64,000 nucleotides of DNA from Gymnothorax reevesii (lineage: Eukaryota > Chordata > Actinopteri > Anguilliformes > Muraenidae): contig CM056587.1 in assembly GCA_029721435.1 (NCBI GenBank), positions 16,960,667 to 17,024,666 of the forward strand, read 5' to 3'. Shown in pieces: positions 34,728 through 46,800 of the stretch. A program made the translations under genes and the position numbers. The number at the start of each line of letters is the position of its first letter. Position 1 is the stretch's first letter. Under the pieces are notes generated by a model that saw only the letters and a program-made list of their open reading frames with translations, searched no databases and had not been told where the DNA came from.

Positions 34728-34899
34728 ACGGTGTATAAGCCGTGGCTCTGCTCCCAGCTCTTCCACCTGACACAGATGCATTGCACCAACAAGATCCCAT
34801 GCAAGCAATACTGCCTGGAGGTGCAGCAGAGATGCCCCTTCATCCTGCCCGACGAAAGTGACCTCATTCAAGGAGGAAGTCCCAGTTTCATCTGTGCTG
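34728..34899 (+). CDS. nalf1: NALCN auxiliary factor 1 (FAM155A-like), internal coding exon
   Basis: This exon encodes 57 residues plus one base and begins [12 protein letters not shown]. It contains six cysteines, including the motif PCKQYC and the segment RCPFILPD, and ends SFICA. That pattern is characteristic of the Cys-rich extracellular domain of the FAM155/NALF proteins. In that family the protein is a membrane-anchored subunit of the NALCN sodium-leak channel, acting with UNC79 and UNC80 to allow a functional channel at the cell surface. The exon is preceded by a pyrimidine-rich acceptor ending CCCTGCAG and followed by a GTACGG donor. It ends in phase 1, which fits the next exon at 42033. 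The first exon, which carries most of the N-terminal protein in known relatives, is not in the window. A 110-bp tandem duplication ends about 125 bp upstream. Assignment to NALF1 rather than the paralogue NALF2 rests mainly on the C-terminal exon. Confidence 0.9.
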
Positions 34900-35510
34900 G
34901 TACGGCTGATGCCTGTGCATCTTCATTTCTGTCCCGGGGAACACTGTGAATGGTGGTTTTTGTCCCGGCCTCTAAAGTGTTAATTTTTCCATAATTATAC
35001 TTAATGAATTTGAGAATTCATTTTGTATCAAAACATTTTTTCTTCCAGAAATGCATATATGTAGCATGGCTATTTTTGAAGAAAGAATATGCATCTTAAG
35101 AACTTCAATGACACCTCAAGACAAAAAATTGTGAAATTTTGTCTCGCCTTTTTTATTTTCAGAAGTAGTTATAAATGCCATGGAGAATGAAAGCACTAGC
35201 ATTCATGTATTGCTACGTAACAAAAGGTTTCATAAACAGGCTTAAAAAGATGTATTTAATGATTAAATTAAACGCTGAGGTGAATGAAGCAGCACTTTAT
35301 TGGTCAATTTACAGAGCTAAAGGCACAAAATTAAGCCTTGGTCTATGATAAAAGGTTAAAATGCGAGTTGAATGATACAGAACTTCTTGTGTAGCAAAGT
35401 TGACCGAAAAGATTATGACAGAAAGCAAGTATGTGATCAACGGCAACCTAAACTGTAATTGACCATCTGACATACAGTATACCGGCTCTATATAAATGAT
35501 TTATGTGCTG

Positions 35511-35541
35511 TATGTGTGTGTGTGTATATATATATATACAC
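35511..35541. repeat. Short TG/TA microsatellite
   Basis: TGTGTGTGTG then TATATATATATA. Confidence 0.9.
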
Positions 35542-35810
35542 AGGAGTGTGTTAGTGAATTCATTTCCATCTTTTGCTGTCAACCAAGACAGATTTTAGAT
35601 CTGTCAGAAAACTAAAACTAAGGGATCAGCTGGAACAAAATGGTCCATACCAGCAATGTTACCCCAGGCCCATCCACCCAAACTTGTGGAAAAATACTTC
35701 ACTTCCACTCGAGCTTGACTATGAACAGCACAAAGGAGCAGTTAGCCCTGAAGCCTGTCTGTCTGGAAGCTTTAAGCCTTTTGAAGATGTGGTTAACATT
35801 TAGCCTCCAC

Positions 35811-35975
35811 TACAGATGTCTTATGTGGTTCGCTTCCTTCACGCACTGACCTCTCACACTCGAGCCAGGTTTTGTGTTCAACCAATCAGAGAGAAGACCT
35901 GAAATTTCAAAGCCATAGGCACAAACTGTTGTGGGAGGTAAGTGAAACATGTAAGATGTCCGTAACAGAGGCTTA
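35811..35975. repeat. Short dispersed repeat with inverted ends
   Basis: TACAGATGTCTTATGTGGTT (35811-35830) is inverted relative to the region near 35945-35975 (ACATGTAAGATGTCCGTAAC). A related GAAGCAAACCACATAAGACG occurs at 39959-39978. Family not identified. Confidence 0.4.
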
Positions 35976-36314
35976 CCAACACTAACATATTGAAAATCTT
36001 CTAAAGGTGAAATTTCTCCAGGTTTCTTCGGTGTTGAAGTTTTACCGAACACAAGTTCTGTAGCTGCAGAGTAGTGCACTTCGGTTGGAGCTTCAGTAGT
36101 TAAACATCTGAAGCTAGGCCGGTTGCTATCATGGTAAAGTTGCTTGATTTCCCTTCTGTTCTCATCCAGTTAGCTTTTTATTCTTGAGAACTTTTCTAAA
36201 GTAATTATGGAAAGAATGGAACCTCTAATTGAAGGAACATTGAGTTGGCTTTACCCAAAAACATGTATTTTCTCTCTCTTCGATCCAATTCTAATTTTAC
36301 ATACAAAACAAATG

Positions 36315-36509
36315 CACTGTAAAAAAAAAGTTGTCTCAACTAAAAAAAGTTAGTGTCCAGGCTGCCTTAAAATTTCAAGTTAACTGAATTTAAGATTATA
36401 AGTTGAATATTACCTCAACTTGTCATCTCAAGTTCAATGAGCTTAAAATTTTAAGGCAGCCGGGACACTAACTATTTTCAGTTGAGACAACATTTTTTTT
36501 TTTACAGTG
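36315..36509. mobile_element. MITE with CACTGTAAAAAAA ends
   Basis: 195 bp beginning CACTGTAAAAAAAAAGTTGT and ending TTTTTTTTTTTACAGTG. The arms continue as GTTGTCTCAACT / AGTTGAGACAAC, and then GGCTGCCTTAAAATTT / AAATTTTAAGGCAGCC further in. It is a strong fold-back without coding. I could not find a convincing target duplication. Confidence 0.75.
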
Positions 36510-37051
36510 TGAAGACCACAATGGAGAAATGATCAGTCACATTTTCACATTGTGGAGAAATGATGAAAAATTCAAAAGGATCTTAGGAACAAAGCACTGA
36601 AAAAATATGCAAAAAATATATTCTATATAAAATATAATAATAATACAGGTATATAATGTTACAATGCCAATTCCAAAATATCTGAGACAAAGTGTAAATT
36701 GTGAATAAAATCAAAACGCAATGACTTTCAAATCACACCAGCCAGTATTTTATACACAATAGAACACAGATAACTGTTTTTGTATCTATGTACCGCATTG
36801 TTGATGCTCAATAAAAAGAAAATTAAAAAACAACAGAGATAGCAAATGTTGAAACAGAAATTTTACAATTTTATCCACAAAATGAGCTCATTTCAAATTT
36901 GATGGCAACTACAGGTCTCAAAATAGTAAGGACAGGGGCCTGTTGACCATGGTGTCGCATCCCCTCTTCTTTTCAACACAGAATGGAGGCGTCTGGGCAT
37001 TGAGGAGACAAATTTCTTGAGTTTATCCACTGGAATTTGATCCCATTCTTG

Positions 37052-38491
37052 TTTTTTTTTTTTTGACAAGTCAATAAACATTTATCTCAATACAAAATCT
37101 TACACAGTAATGCCGAAATTATACATATACAAAAAAGTTTTAGTGCTTATTCTGACAGGGTTTTATATCAGTGGCTGCTTGCTCCTCAGACGTCCATGTA
37201 TGGTTTATTATACTGAAGTATAGCTTATGGGGGGGTAGTTGTTTGCCGCTATTATAGAGGTATACATGTAATGCAAGGTCTTGCCGTGAGTAATTACAGG
37301 GAGAGTTCCTGAGCTGGTAACTCATCTAAGTATTTGAGTAATGGCCTCAAGTGAGTATAAAACCTGTCAGTCTAGCCCCTAAGTGAGAATTTTATCTTCT
37401 CTTGCTTTAGAAGCCCCAAAACATCATGTAACCATACTTTAATTAATGGTGGTTGAGGGGACTTCCATAGCAACAAAATTCTCTTTCGTGCAACAAGAGA
37501 AGTGAATGCGATAATGTTATTTTGAGTATTTGTAGTTTGAATGTCATCCGGAGGCTTACCAAAAATGGCGATATGTGGGGTTGGGATTAGATTTATGCCC
37601 ATTATCTCTGAAATTATTTTAAAGAATTGTCGTCAGAATTCAAACAACTTGGGACATGCCCAGAACATATGAGTAAGGTTACAAGGGGTCTGTGAGCATC
37701 TACTGCATTTGTCATCAAATTTGTCTGGGTAAATCTTTGAAAGTTTTTCTTTACTGTAATGCAGCCTATGTAGGACTTTAAATTGTATTAGTGAAATTCT
37801 AGCACAACTAGATGATGAGTTAATCGCACTTATGTCCTTTTCCCAGAATGTCTCAGAGAAATTCAGTTGAAGTTCTGATTCCCAAGTTGTTTTTATTTTA
37901 TGGAGAATAGAATCACTAGGTGGAGGCAATAAGTTATAGAAATAAGAGATATGACCCTTTAATAGAGTTTTCACTTTGAGAACGAGATCTATTCCACTGG
38001 GAGTTGGTATTTGTGGAAATAATAACGTATGTGTTTTTGCAAAATGTCGCAGTTGAAAATACCGGAAAAAGTCAGAGTTGTTTAGATTAAAAGTAGAAGT
38101 TAACTGGTTCAGACTCGCAAATACATTATTAATGTAAAGGTCCCCTAAACTACGTAATCCCTTGTTTTCTAGAGCAGAAAATCGTGAGTCAGTCACTGCT
38201 GGAGCAAAAAGGTGATTATTGCAAATCGGAGTCGCTAAAGGTAGGGTAGTCCATCCGAAGTGGCGTCTTGTTTGAGTCCAAATTCTTAGTATTTCAGTAA
38301 CTACTGGGTTGGAGGTGAAGCATGTAGGGGGTGATTGTAAAGTGCTGCATGTTAAAGCCAATAGTGACGAGGAGCAAGAAGCTAATTCACTTTGACACCA
38401 GTTGGTTTGAGGAGATATACACCACAGGAATATTTTATGCATGTTGGCTGCCCAGTAATAACCCATCAGGTTCGACAGCCCCAGACCCCCA
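37052..38491 (-). mobile_element. L1-type LINE, 5'-truncated, with poly-A and 15-bp target duplication
   Basis: On the minus strand this is the last 1.4 kb of an L1-clade element. The target duplication is TTGATCCCATTCTTG (37037-37051) and TTGATCCCACTCTTG (38492-38506), one mismatch. A T12 run at 37052-37063 is the poly-A tail on the minus strand. The undisturbed site TTTGATCCCACTCTTGTTTA is seen in the related copy near 51615. Confidence 0.93.
37372..38484 (-). pseudogene. L1 ORF2 C-terminal part
   Basis: A 277-codon frame begins within LMGYYWAANMHKIFLW and ends in a zinc-knuckle-like CSRCSQTPCNLTHMFWACPK. It then continues after a frame change and stop near 37630 as IFGKPPDDI ... LIKVWLHDVLGLLKQEKIKF. 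This order is the C-terminal domain of L1 ORF2 in fish and amphibians, downstream of endonuclease and reverse transcriptase, which are not present because of 5' truncation. The function in an intact element is target-primed reverse transcription. The long open part suggests a fairly recent insertion. Confidence 0.88.
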
Positions 38492-40017
38492 TTGATCCCA
38501 CTCTTGTTTAATACAGGCTTTCAGCTGCTGGGGAGTTTTGGGCCTCCTTTGACGGACTTTTCATTTAATTATGCGCCAAATGTTCTCAATCGCTGGAAGA
38601 CCAGGACTGCAGGCTGGCCAGTTTAGCACATGGACTCTTCTGCTACAAAGCCATGCTGTTGTAAAAGCTGCAGTATGTGGTTTTGCATTGTCCTGCTGAA
38701 ATACACAAGACCTTCCCTGGCAAAGATGTCGTCCGGGGGGAGCATGTGTTGCTCTAAAACCTTTATATATCTTTCAAAATCCATGGTGCTTTTTAGTACA
38801 TGCAAGTGTCCCACACCATATGCACTAATGCATCCCCATACCATCAGAGATGCTGGCTTTTGAACTGAATGCTGATAACAGGAGGGGTGGTGTTTCTCCT
38901 CTTTAGCTTGGAAGACACAACGCCCATGATTTCCAACAAGAATGTCAAATTTGGACTCGTCTGACCACAGGACACTTTGCTACTTTGCTACAGTCCATTT
39001 TAAATTAGCATTGGCCCACAGAACATGGCGGCACTTCTGGATCATGCTCAACAATGGCTTCCTTTTTGCATAATAGAGTTTTAGGTGGCATCTGCGGATG
39101 GCACGGTGGACTGTGTTCACTGACAGTGGTTTCTTGAGACATTCCTGGGCCCATTTAGTAATGTCAATGACAGAATCATGCTGGTGAATGATGCAGTGGC
39201 ATCTGAGGGCCCGAAGGTCACGGGCATCCAGTACAGGTCTTTAGACTTGTCCTTTACGCACTGAGATTTTTCCAGTTTCTCTGAATCTTTTGGTGATGTT
39301 ATGCACTGTCGATGATGAGACCTTCAAGCCTTTGCAATTTGATGTTGAGGAGCATTGTTTTTAAAATATTCCACAATTTTTTTATGCAAACCCACACAGG
39401 TTGGAGAGCCTCTGACCATCTTTACTTCTGAGAGACTCAGCCTCTCTAAGACATCCCTTTTATAGCCAGTCATGTTACCCACCTGATGCCAGTTAACTTA
39501 ATTACTTGCTAAGTGGTCTTTCAGCTGATTCTCTTATATATTAATTGTTTTTTCAAACCTTTTTTGCCTGTGTCCCAACTTTTTTGAGACCTGTTGCAGC
39601 CAGAATATTTGAAATAAGCTCATTTTGTGGATAAAAATTCACAATCTACACTTCGCCCCAACTATTTCGGAATTGGGGTTGTATTATTATAAATATTATA
39701 ATAATATATAATAATTATATTAAATATACAGAAATACAAAATTTGGACTCTGATTGTTTTTCCTTTGTGGTCTTCAAATGTCATTGTCAATGAGTTTTAG
39801 GAGTTTCTGTTCCTGCCATTTTTGTTGACTAATATTTGACAGGGGAAACCCAAAAGGACTATCATTCAACACGCATTCTGATTTGTTTATTTCGCGCAAT
39901 GACGCTACGTCATAAAACTCAAAATCCAGCCAGAGTGTGTACACGTTGGTATGTGAGGGAAGCAAACCACATAAGACGTCTGCAACAGAAGCTAGTTAAC
40001 ATTGTCAAAGGGTGTGT

Positions 40018-40160
40018 TTTAACCAAAACCGTGATCATTTGTTAAACCCAACCAAATATTTTTGGTGCCGAAGCCTAAAAAAGTCGTTTTTCTCGCCTTA
40101 ACCAAGAAGTTTTGTTGACAAAACCTAACCAAATAGTTTTGTTTCATAAACCTAACTAAA
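40018..40160. repeat. Degenerate tandem repeat, AACCAAATAGTTTTG type
   Basis: Units such as CCAACCAAATATTTTTGGTG, CTTAACCAAGAAGTTTTGTT and CCTAACCAAATAGTTTTGTT recur at about 27-30 bp. Confidence 0.65.
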
Positions 40161-40164
40161 ATAT

Positions 40165-42000
40165 TACTGAGAACTGAAAATTATAAATAAAACAGAAAAA
40201 AGTGCCAACAGAATGTAAAAGTATTTAATCAATAGATGATTTCAAATTGGATTGAAATCTAGTCCATCTGCACGGGAATCCTTTGCGTTTTCCGTTCATA
40301 CGCCACAGCTTGCAAACGATGAGGAGTGCCAGGCTCTCTGCACTACGTCACCTGGCCTTTTTAACAGAGAGCCTTTACCGCGAATGTCTCTCAACAGGTT
40401 ATGAACGTTATTGCTGCCATCTAGTGGCCAATGGCATTTGAATACAGCGCGGTTTTGTCCATAAAGTTGGAAAAGGAGCATCGCTGATTCCTGCTCAGAG
40501 CCCTGTATAATTGCCAAGGATGGGGCGGGGGGCCAATGGCGGAGAGAGGCCTATTTTTCAGCCTCGGGTAGTGCTGTAATTCCGGTTTAACGATGGAGAG
40601 CTCCTCCCGCCCTCGTGGGCGCCACGTTAACGAGGTCCCTCCGAGACAATGGCAGGGAAGTGGCATGCTTAAATAAAACCAATTAAAAAATTTAAGCATG
40701 TCAAAGGTGTAATTAGTGGTCCTTTTCATGCTGTTTAATTGCTAGTATATTGATGTTTTAATGGACGTCTCTGTGAGATGCTTAATGGCACGGGCTCATT
40801 TGAATGTACGTTTCAGGCCTGTCAGGCAAACAAGAACATGTTATAAATTCAGGCTAATGCACCCACTGGGCCTGCTGTCCCTGTGTTGTGCTACAGCGGC
40901 CATTTTGTGTTTCACTGAGATTTCAGCAATGTCAGTTTTTCGTACACTATAATGTTTTTGGTTTGTACAAACTGAAATCAAAATTCACTTTATCCTCATT
41001 TTGTCAATTCACCGTACTACTTAATACAAAACTAACCTAAATTATTTATTCCCAAAACTAATGCAAATGTCCAACTTGTTTATTTTCACATCGAATGTTT
41101 CCTTCAACTTTTTGGAAAAACAATTTTATATTTAATCAGTCCAACACCAGTGGACGTGGTGTTGATTAAATATAGTTATTTTTTTATTCCCATTCAATCA
41201 AAGTGCTTTTATGCACTTTTTAGCTTTTTATGTTAAAATCAATTGCATTTCATGTCCACATTCAGTCTTAATCAAATTGACTCCCCTCCCTTCAAAAAAT
41301 ACCCCAGCAAAACTTTATTTTTTGTTTTTAACTCAGATGCATTGTTGTTATTTTGCGGATGATTAATCTTAGCTAGTTTTCCTGTTCTTTCAGGGCATTT
41401 ACACCTCCAAATTATGGGCATAGGCCGACATACGAGGGCAGGGGTAATGCTGCAACATAATTGCACCCGGCAAGTGAGGCAAATTATGACAATTAGGCTA
41501 AATAGCCCACACAAAGGCATCATAGTCTCTTTATTATTTGCCACTCGTTAAATCAACATTTTTAATGGCCGAAACCACAAGCAATGCGCACCCATGATGT
41601 CAACTCGGTGTGTAACGATCACAGAGACTGTGTTTTTAGAGCCTTTGCAAGCTTTGCTCATGGATTTGCGGAATATGGACCATTGATCACCCCAGTTTCA
41701 TCATTCTATATCCCCCAACTTTTATCTGGATACTGGGCACATGTGAGTGGGTGGGAACCAGAGGCTACTATCTACCATTTGGTAAAAGTTAAGTTCAGTG
41801 CATATAGAGCCCTCTGAGTACACTTAAATCATAAATATTGCCTATCAGTTCTTGCAGACATCTGAATTTACAGAAAGCAGAAACCTTGAACCTGTCTGTC
41901 TCCAAACTCGCAATTTGTGAGATAGTTGACTCTGCTTCTCACTCAGTCATGTAGTACAGTGCAAATTTGTAACTTAACTGTTAGGTGGGGGGGGGGTTTC
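40165..42000. other. Intronic stretch, nothing recognised
   Basis: Unique-looking DNA before the last nalf1 exon. Some short frames are open but none is recognisable. Confidence 0.5.
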
Positions 42001-42032
42001 TGTTTCTTACATTTTTTTGTGCTAAACTCCAG

Positions 42033-42328
42033 GGCTTTCGGGAAACCAGGCAGGCATCGTGGAGACGGAGTGCTGCGACGTCCGGTGGGACCTGAAACGG
42101 GACGGGCGCTTCAGGGGGACGGAGGAACGGACTCACGCCGCCTGCCTCCACCGGACGTCCGTCAGCACGTCGGCCGCAAGCAGACTGTGCAACAGCAGGC
42201 TGAAGCTGTGCGTGCTGGTGCTCATTCTCCTACACACCGCAGTCATTCTGAGCACCACACACAACTCCACAGCACTGGGCCTGGGACCCCTATGCCCTAT
42301 GGAGGAGAGCTCAGCCAATGAGGAGTGA
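42033..42328 (+). CDS. nalf1: NALCN auxiliary factor 1 (FAM155A-like), last coding exon
   Basis: The last coding exon supplies two bases that complete the split Gly codon, then 97 codons and a TGA stop at 42326-42328. Visible features are TECCDVRW near the start, an ASRLCNSRLKLC block, a hydrophobic run LCVLVLILLHTAVIL that fits the C-terminal membrane helix of NALF proteins, an N-glycosylation-type NST and the acidic end SSANEE. The SRLCNSRLKLCVLVLILLHT block and the NEE ending agree better with what I know of NALF1 than of NALF2. The acceptor is a T-rich tract ending AAACTCCAG. The intron phase matches the exon ending at 34899, so both belong to one transcript across a 7133-bp intron. Base composition is much more GC-rich than the flanks, as expected for a coding exon. 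The untranslated sequence downstream begins with a G-run. Confidence 0.9.
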
Positions 42329-43839
42329 TTGGGGGGGGGGGTGCACGCCCTCCTGCCGAAGAGCCATTTAAACCCTCCCCGACCCCCAGGGACCCTCTAC
42401 ATGATGCCTGCACAGCCTTCTGGGTAACAGCTGGGGGAGGAGATGGGAGAAAACACAAAGACAGAGAGGACACGCCGCGGACACCTTCGCGGAGTGTAAA
42501 CAAAAAGGCTTCTCTATAGAACCGAGTTCTCTCACAGCATTTTTCTATATTGCGTTTGACAGTTTGGATTTATTTTGCACTAGATTGCTACAGGATTTTT
42601 TTAAAAAAGAAAAGTTATATCTTTGCTTGTTCTGTTTGTTATAAAGTCTTTGGGTAAAAGAAGGTGGTTTCAAGGGAGTCCAAGAACACCTGAAAACAAA
42701 AGTCTGTTTGTATATCCCAATGTGTCCTTTTTAGTTGTTTTTTTATCATGTAAAAGCCTACACACACACATACACACCGGCACACGCGCGCGCGCACACA
42801 CACACACATACACACGAGAATCATCAGAAATTTGTAACCACGTTTATGTCTATCATAACATCACTTCCTGTTGCAACCTCCTGTGCAGGAAAATTTACTC
42901 AAAATGAGGGTGAAACAGGAAGTGGTGCATGACGGTAATAAGTCCACAAAGACCAGACTTTGGCCACTTTAGCAAAGCAGTCTGGTGAGAGTTTTTAAGC
43001 CCCCTTTCAATATCCATCCAGACTAATTTTTTCAAGAGGTAGCGTTGTTTGTTTTCTTCTGTCTGAACGCATGTGAAACTCTCTGTAGTATATCCATCTC
43101 TTGTTCTTAACCCAGTTAACTTCTAAACAAATATGGGAGAGTTTCCTGTCCACATGAACTGCTGCTATAAAGAAATACAGGGACCTTTGCTTGAAAATAT
43201 GTGTCAGTTTTAATTTAATGTCACTAACATGCACACACTAAGAATGAATAACAGATTAACTCTTGTCTTTGGCTACCTTAAATGAGACATGTATATTGTC
43301 TGTTAATCAAAGAAGTAGAGGGCGGTAGGCAGAGAGTCAGTGTCTTTGGTTCGTTTTTAAGAATTGTGCATTGATAAAGGGCTTATAAATGGTTTACGCA
43401 CACTTGTTCTCCGCTCCAATCACATCAACCAATGCATCATGCATGCATAGACGTAAACAGTTTTACTTGGCATGTGTGCACATTCATGAAGTACTAGGCA
43501 TCAAACATGCATATTTATTTATTTATTTATTTTTAATTTTTATTTATGAGGGGAGGGTTGCCTACCAACTATTTTTGGGGATATCTCACAAATTGCAGTT
43601 CTCTAAATTTCGCAGATATATTCAGTCTATGTAATACCTATAAGATGAGAAGGCAACATCTCGATGGAATATTTCTGCAGAGATGGCCAGTAAGAGGTTA
43701 TTGATGTCATTTTATTACATTTACTCGGGATGAGCAGCGTGGCTGAGGCGTAGGGAAAACCGTGAAGTACAAGCCAGGCACCAACCTGATGACCCCAGTC
43801 GTGACCGTCAAATCTATTGACTAATCTGATGACAATAAA
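42329..43839 (+). other. nalf1: nalf1 3' untranslated region (extent uncertain)
   Basis: Sequence directly after the TGA stop. It contains a CA/CG-alternating repeat at 42760-42816. The first clear AATAAA I found downstream is at 43834-43839, so the 3' UTR may run to about there. No transcript evidence is available and an earlier variant signal could be used instead. Confidence 0.35.
42760..42816. repeat. CA/CG alternating microsatellite
   Basis: CACACACA, then CGCGCGCGCG, then CACACACA; it is within the presumed 3' UTR. Confidence 0.95.
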
Positions 43840-46800
43840 TTGAAGTTGGAAGATGCATGAATTCACATTAACAGTCTCACGGTATGTTTCCATGAGAGGC
43901 AATGTTTCTTTCCAATTTTCTGCAACTGGTTGAGTGGAAAATGAGCAATGAGCTCACAACATGAATTATGACTCACGCACTGTTCAAAAATTGCCCAAAT
44001 GTCTCCTAATTTTAAGGAAATGGACGTTCAGATCTAGGTTGCATTCAAACAATCCACTGTCTGTCACAAGCACTGCCGGTCAGAAACATTTTCGCCCCTT
44101 ACTTATGTTTTTGAACTATAAGTCAGGCAACTAACCTTAAATTGCATAAGGAAAGTGATGAACAGTGAGAAGTGAAAAAGAATCTGTAAATCAAGGATAG
44201 CGTCCTAAATTTTGGATTTAAAAAAAATGTGTATTTTGCAAAAAAATGTGCATTTGGCAAAATAAGCAAGTAAATTATTTCCATTTTCCAGGAGAGGATG
44301 TTAAATTATCCTAGATTGGAGAAAACTAAACTCAAAATTCAAGCATAAGAAAACCGCTAGCGCAGCGTATCCCTCGAAACTTCTAGGTGTTAACTGTAAA
44401 CCTTTGGAATCATATCATATGACTGTCCTTAAAAAAAGCCTTAACTCTGCAATTTCAAATATTATGGCAAAAGGTGTTCTCTTTGGCAGTGTAAGTCATT
44501 CATTCATTATCCATAATTTTCTGATCGTTTTTTTTATATAGCTCTTTCAGTTCTTGGTATACTCCGGGGTTTATAATACAATAATTTCATGAACATGGTG
44601 TTTACACCATGTGGCTGTTCTGTGGCTGTAAACCTCCTCCAAGGTTTATTACTGTACAGCAGAACCATATAAATTGTGTATCAAATACCCAGCCCCCAAA
44701 AGATTAGAGATTTTCAATATTCCAAAGTAATAAAAGGTAGTACTCCCACACATTGATGGTTGGTCTTTCACACATCCTAAATAATGTTAAGTATCATGAT
44801 GGCACATGATAGCTCAGAGAGGGATGGGATGTTGAAGAGATGTTGAGAAGTGATTGGCTTATGGCAGCCATCTTGTTCACAAAATAACCCCATATACTGC
44901 ATATCCTTGGACCCTTGACCAACTTGAAGCTTGCAAAATTTAAAGTTTATTGGGAATTTGGTTTTGGAATTCTGATTTCTGAATGCTGAATTCTGATTCT
45001 ATTTACTTGTTATAGCTGCTCAAGGGCAAATTTTCACAGAACGTGGTAGACTTGAATCTAATGACCAGTAGATGAGGGATCTCAAGTTTGGTGATGTTTG
45101 GACATCGCATACAGGAATTAGACCTCATTTTAATAATAAAATTCAAACCCACAAAATTCATTGTGTTTATCTGGCCCCATCTTTAGATCTTGGTCTGAAA
45201 ATTTTTAATACCAAATTATATGTGAATTGGTCACAGTAAGTAGGAGAAGATGGAGTGTTTTGCTGAATTCAAAATGCCAGAAAATGTTCACATGCGCAAA
45301 TGGGAATGGCTTATATGGATAAATTTGGGTCAACCCACAGAATAAAAAAAAAAATTTTTGTTTTTGAAACCTACGGTCTAAAAGTTGCAGGCCAAAATGT
45401 GAAATTTGTTGCTGTCACTCCACCCCTTTGGTCGATCAATATAAAAAAATCCAAAATGTCAAAAGGCAGTACTACAGCGCTTGTTGGTTTCTTTTACAAA
45501 GTTTTGTGAAAAAACTAAACTGTTCTTGAGTTATAATCTGGAAATCAAAACGATTATAGATGGACGAATGGACGGACGGATGGACTGAAATGCTGTTTGC
45601 TGCATTCCCCCATATGATATACAAGGGTTAATAATTTATTGACACTTCTTATACCACAAACTAAATGTGTCATCCTCGCCCAGCTGATTGAGTGGATGAT
45701 TACAATACAATTCCCATATGTAACTGTTCATTTTTTTTGAGTCTAAACTAGAGCATATTGCAAGTACAGGTGAGGTTCAGAGCAGTGAACCTATCAATCA
45801 TTTTACATTCTAAGCCCAGCTTGGCATACTGCATACTTTTTCCCGGTCATATGTCTGTCCATCAAACCGTCTGTCCGTCACACATATCTTGAGCGTGTGA
45901 TGTCTACTGAAGAAGTGGACAGATTTTGACTGAAGTGACTAGGTTTTGGAGATCAAAGGTTAAGGTCACAATTAGGTCAGGTGCAAGAGGGACCAAAAAT
46001 CAACTTTTTTGGCGTATGAACCTGGGGCAGGTGGCGGCATCTCAATCAGTACTTTGCTTTGACTTCTACCTTGTTTGTGTGAAACGAATACTGGTTTTCC
46101 CTCATGCACCACTTTCATGGAGGCCTTGCAAGGTATTTACCGCCACTGTCAACTCTGGTGTTGAGCAGTGTGTACTTAAAAAGCTTAGTGTTTCTCCCAT
46201 ATATGGTACATTACAAGTACATTACTAATTCATGGATGTAGGTGCTGAGGACATGAGAAAAAAAAAAAAATGTACGCGATTCAAAAATTAGGACATGATG
46301 ACATAAAATGGTCCAAAAACCAACCTCATTTCTGATGGGATATGCAAATGAGAGATAACAATGAACAAATTATTTGATGTATTTAACGATCTAAACAGAA
46401 ATGGTACATATTTGTCATTTATTCTGGCACAATTTTGTTTTGTAATTTGGATGTAGAGACATTTTCATCCGTTTTGCCTTATTTGTCCAATCTAGGAGCC
46501 TGACTGTTAGACATACTTGTCACATTGTCATCATACCCAGAGCCCTCCACTAATACTGGGGCCATTGGTAAATATGAAAAAATCTTGAATGAATTCCTTT
46601 TGATATTTAATCCTCTTGATACTTCATTCAAAAATTTAACAAACCATTTCATAAAAATACAATTATTCATAGAAGCCAATTATCATCATCAAAAAGATAT
46701 TACTCTCAAAAACAAGATAAAAGCCAAGATAGAAGCTCTGATAGTTTTTGTATAATGTACAGTGATGGCAAGGGATCTTAAATCAGGCTGTCAAGCAGAA

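Larger units (their letters stand above)
36942..39419 (-). pseudogene. Tc1-like transposase (family C), decayed, split by L1
   Basis: Starts at ATG 39419 (MVRGSPTC). Recognised downstream blocks are the first catalytic Asp region (CGQT then SPNLTFLLE, i.e. the SDES motif is damaged), [31 protein letters not shown] in a shifted frame over the FQQDNAKPH region, and at the end KQEWDQIPVDKLKKFVSSMP then RRGDATPW. The usual stop after that Trp is lost and the frame reads on. Many stops and frame changes are present. The L1 insertion lies between the Glu region and KQEWDQIP. Confidence 0.85.
36662..39681 (-). mobile_element. Tc1-like transposon (family C) split by an L1
   Basis: Left end CAATGCCAATTCCAAAATAT after TA at 36660-36661; right end ATTTCGGAATTGGGGTTG before TA at 39682-39683. 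Without the 1440-bp L1 (37052-38491) plus its 15-bp target duplication it is about 1.57 kb, like its relatives. Confidence 0.88.
34900..42032 (+). other. nalf1: nalf1 intron 2
   Basis: GT...AG intron between the two recognised coding exons, phase 1. It holds a MITE at 36315, a Tc1-like element split by an L1 at 36662-39681, a short degenerate tandem repeat near 40.0 kb and otherwise AT-rich unique-looking DNA. Confidence 0.85.

Noticed and set aside
41926..42321. 131-codon frame overlapping the last nalf1 exon
   Set aside because: It is a different frame; the nalf1 frame has the splice phase, Cys pattern and membrane segment expected.
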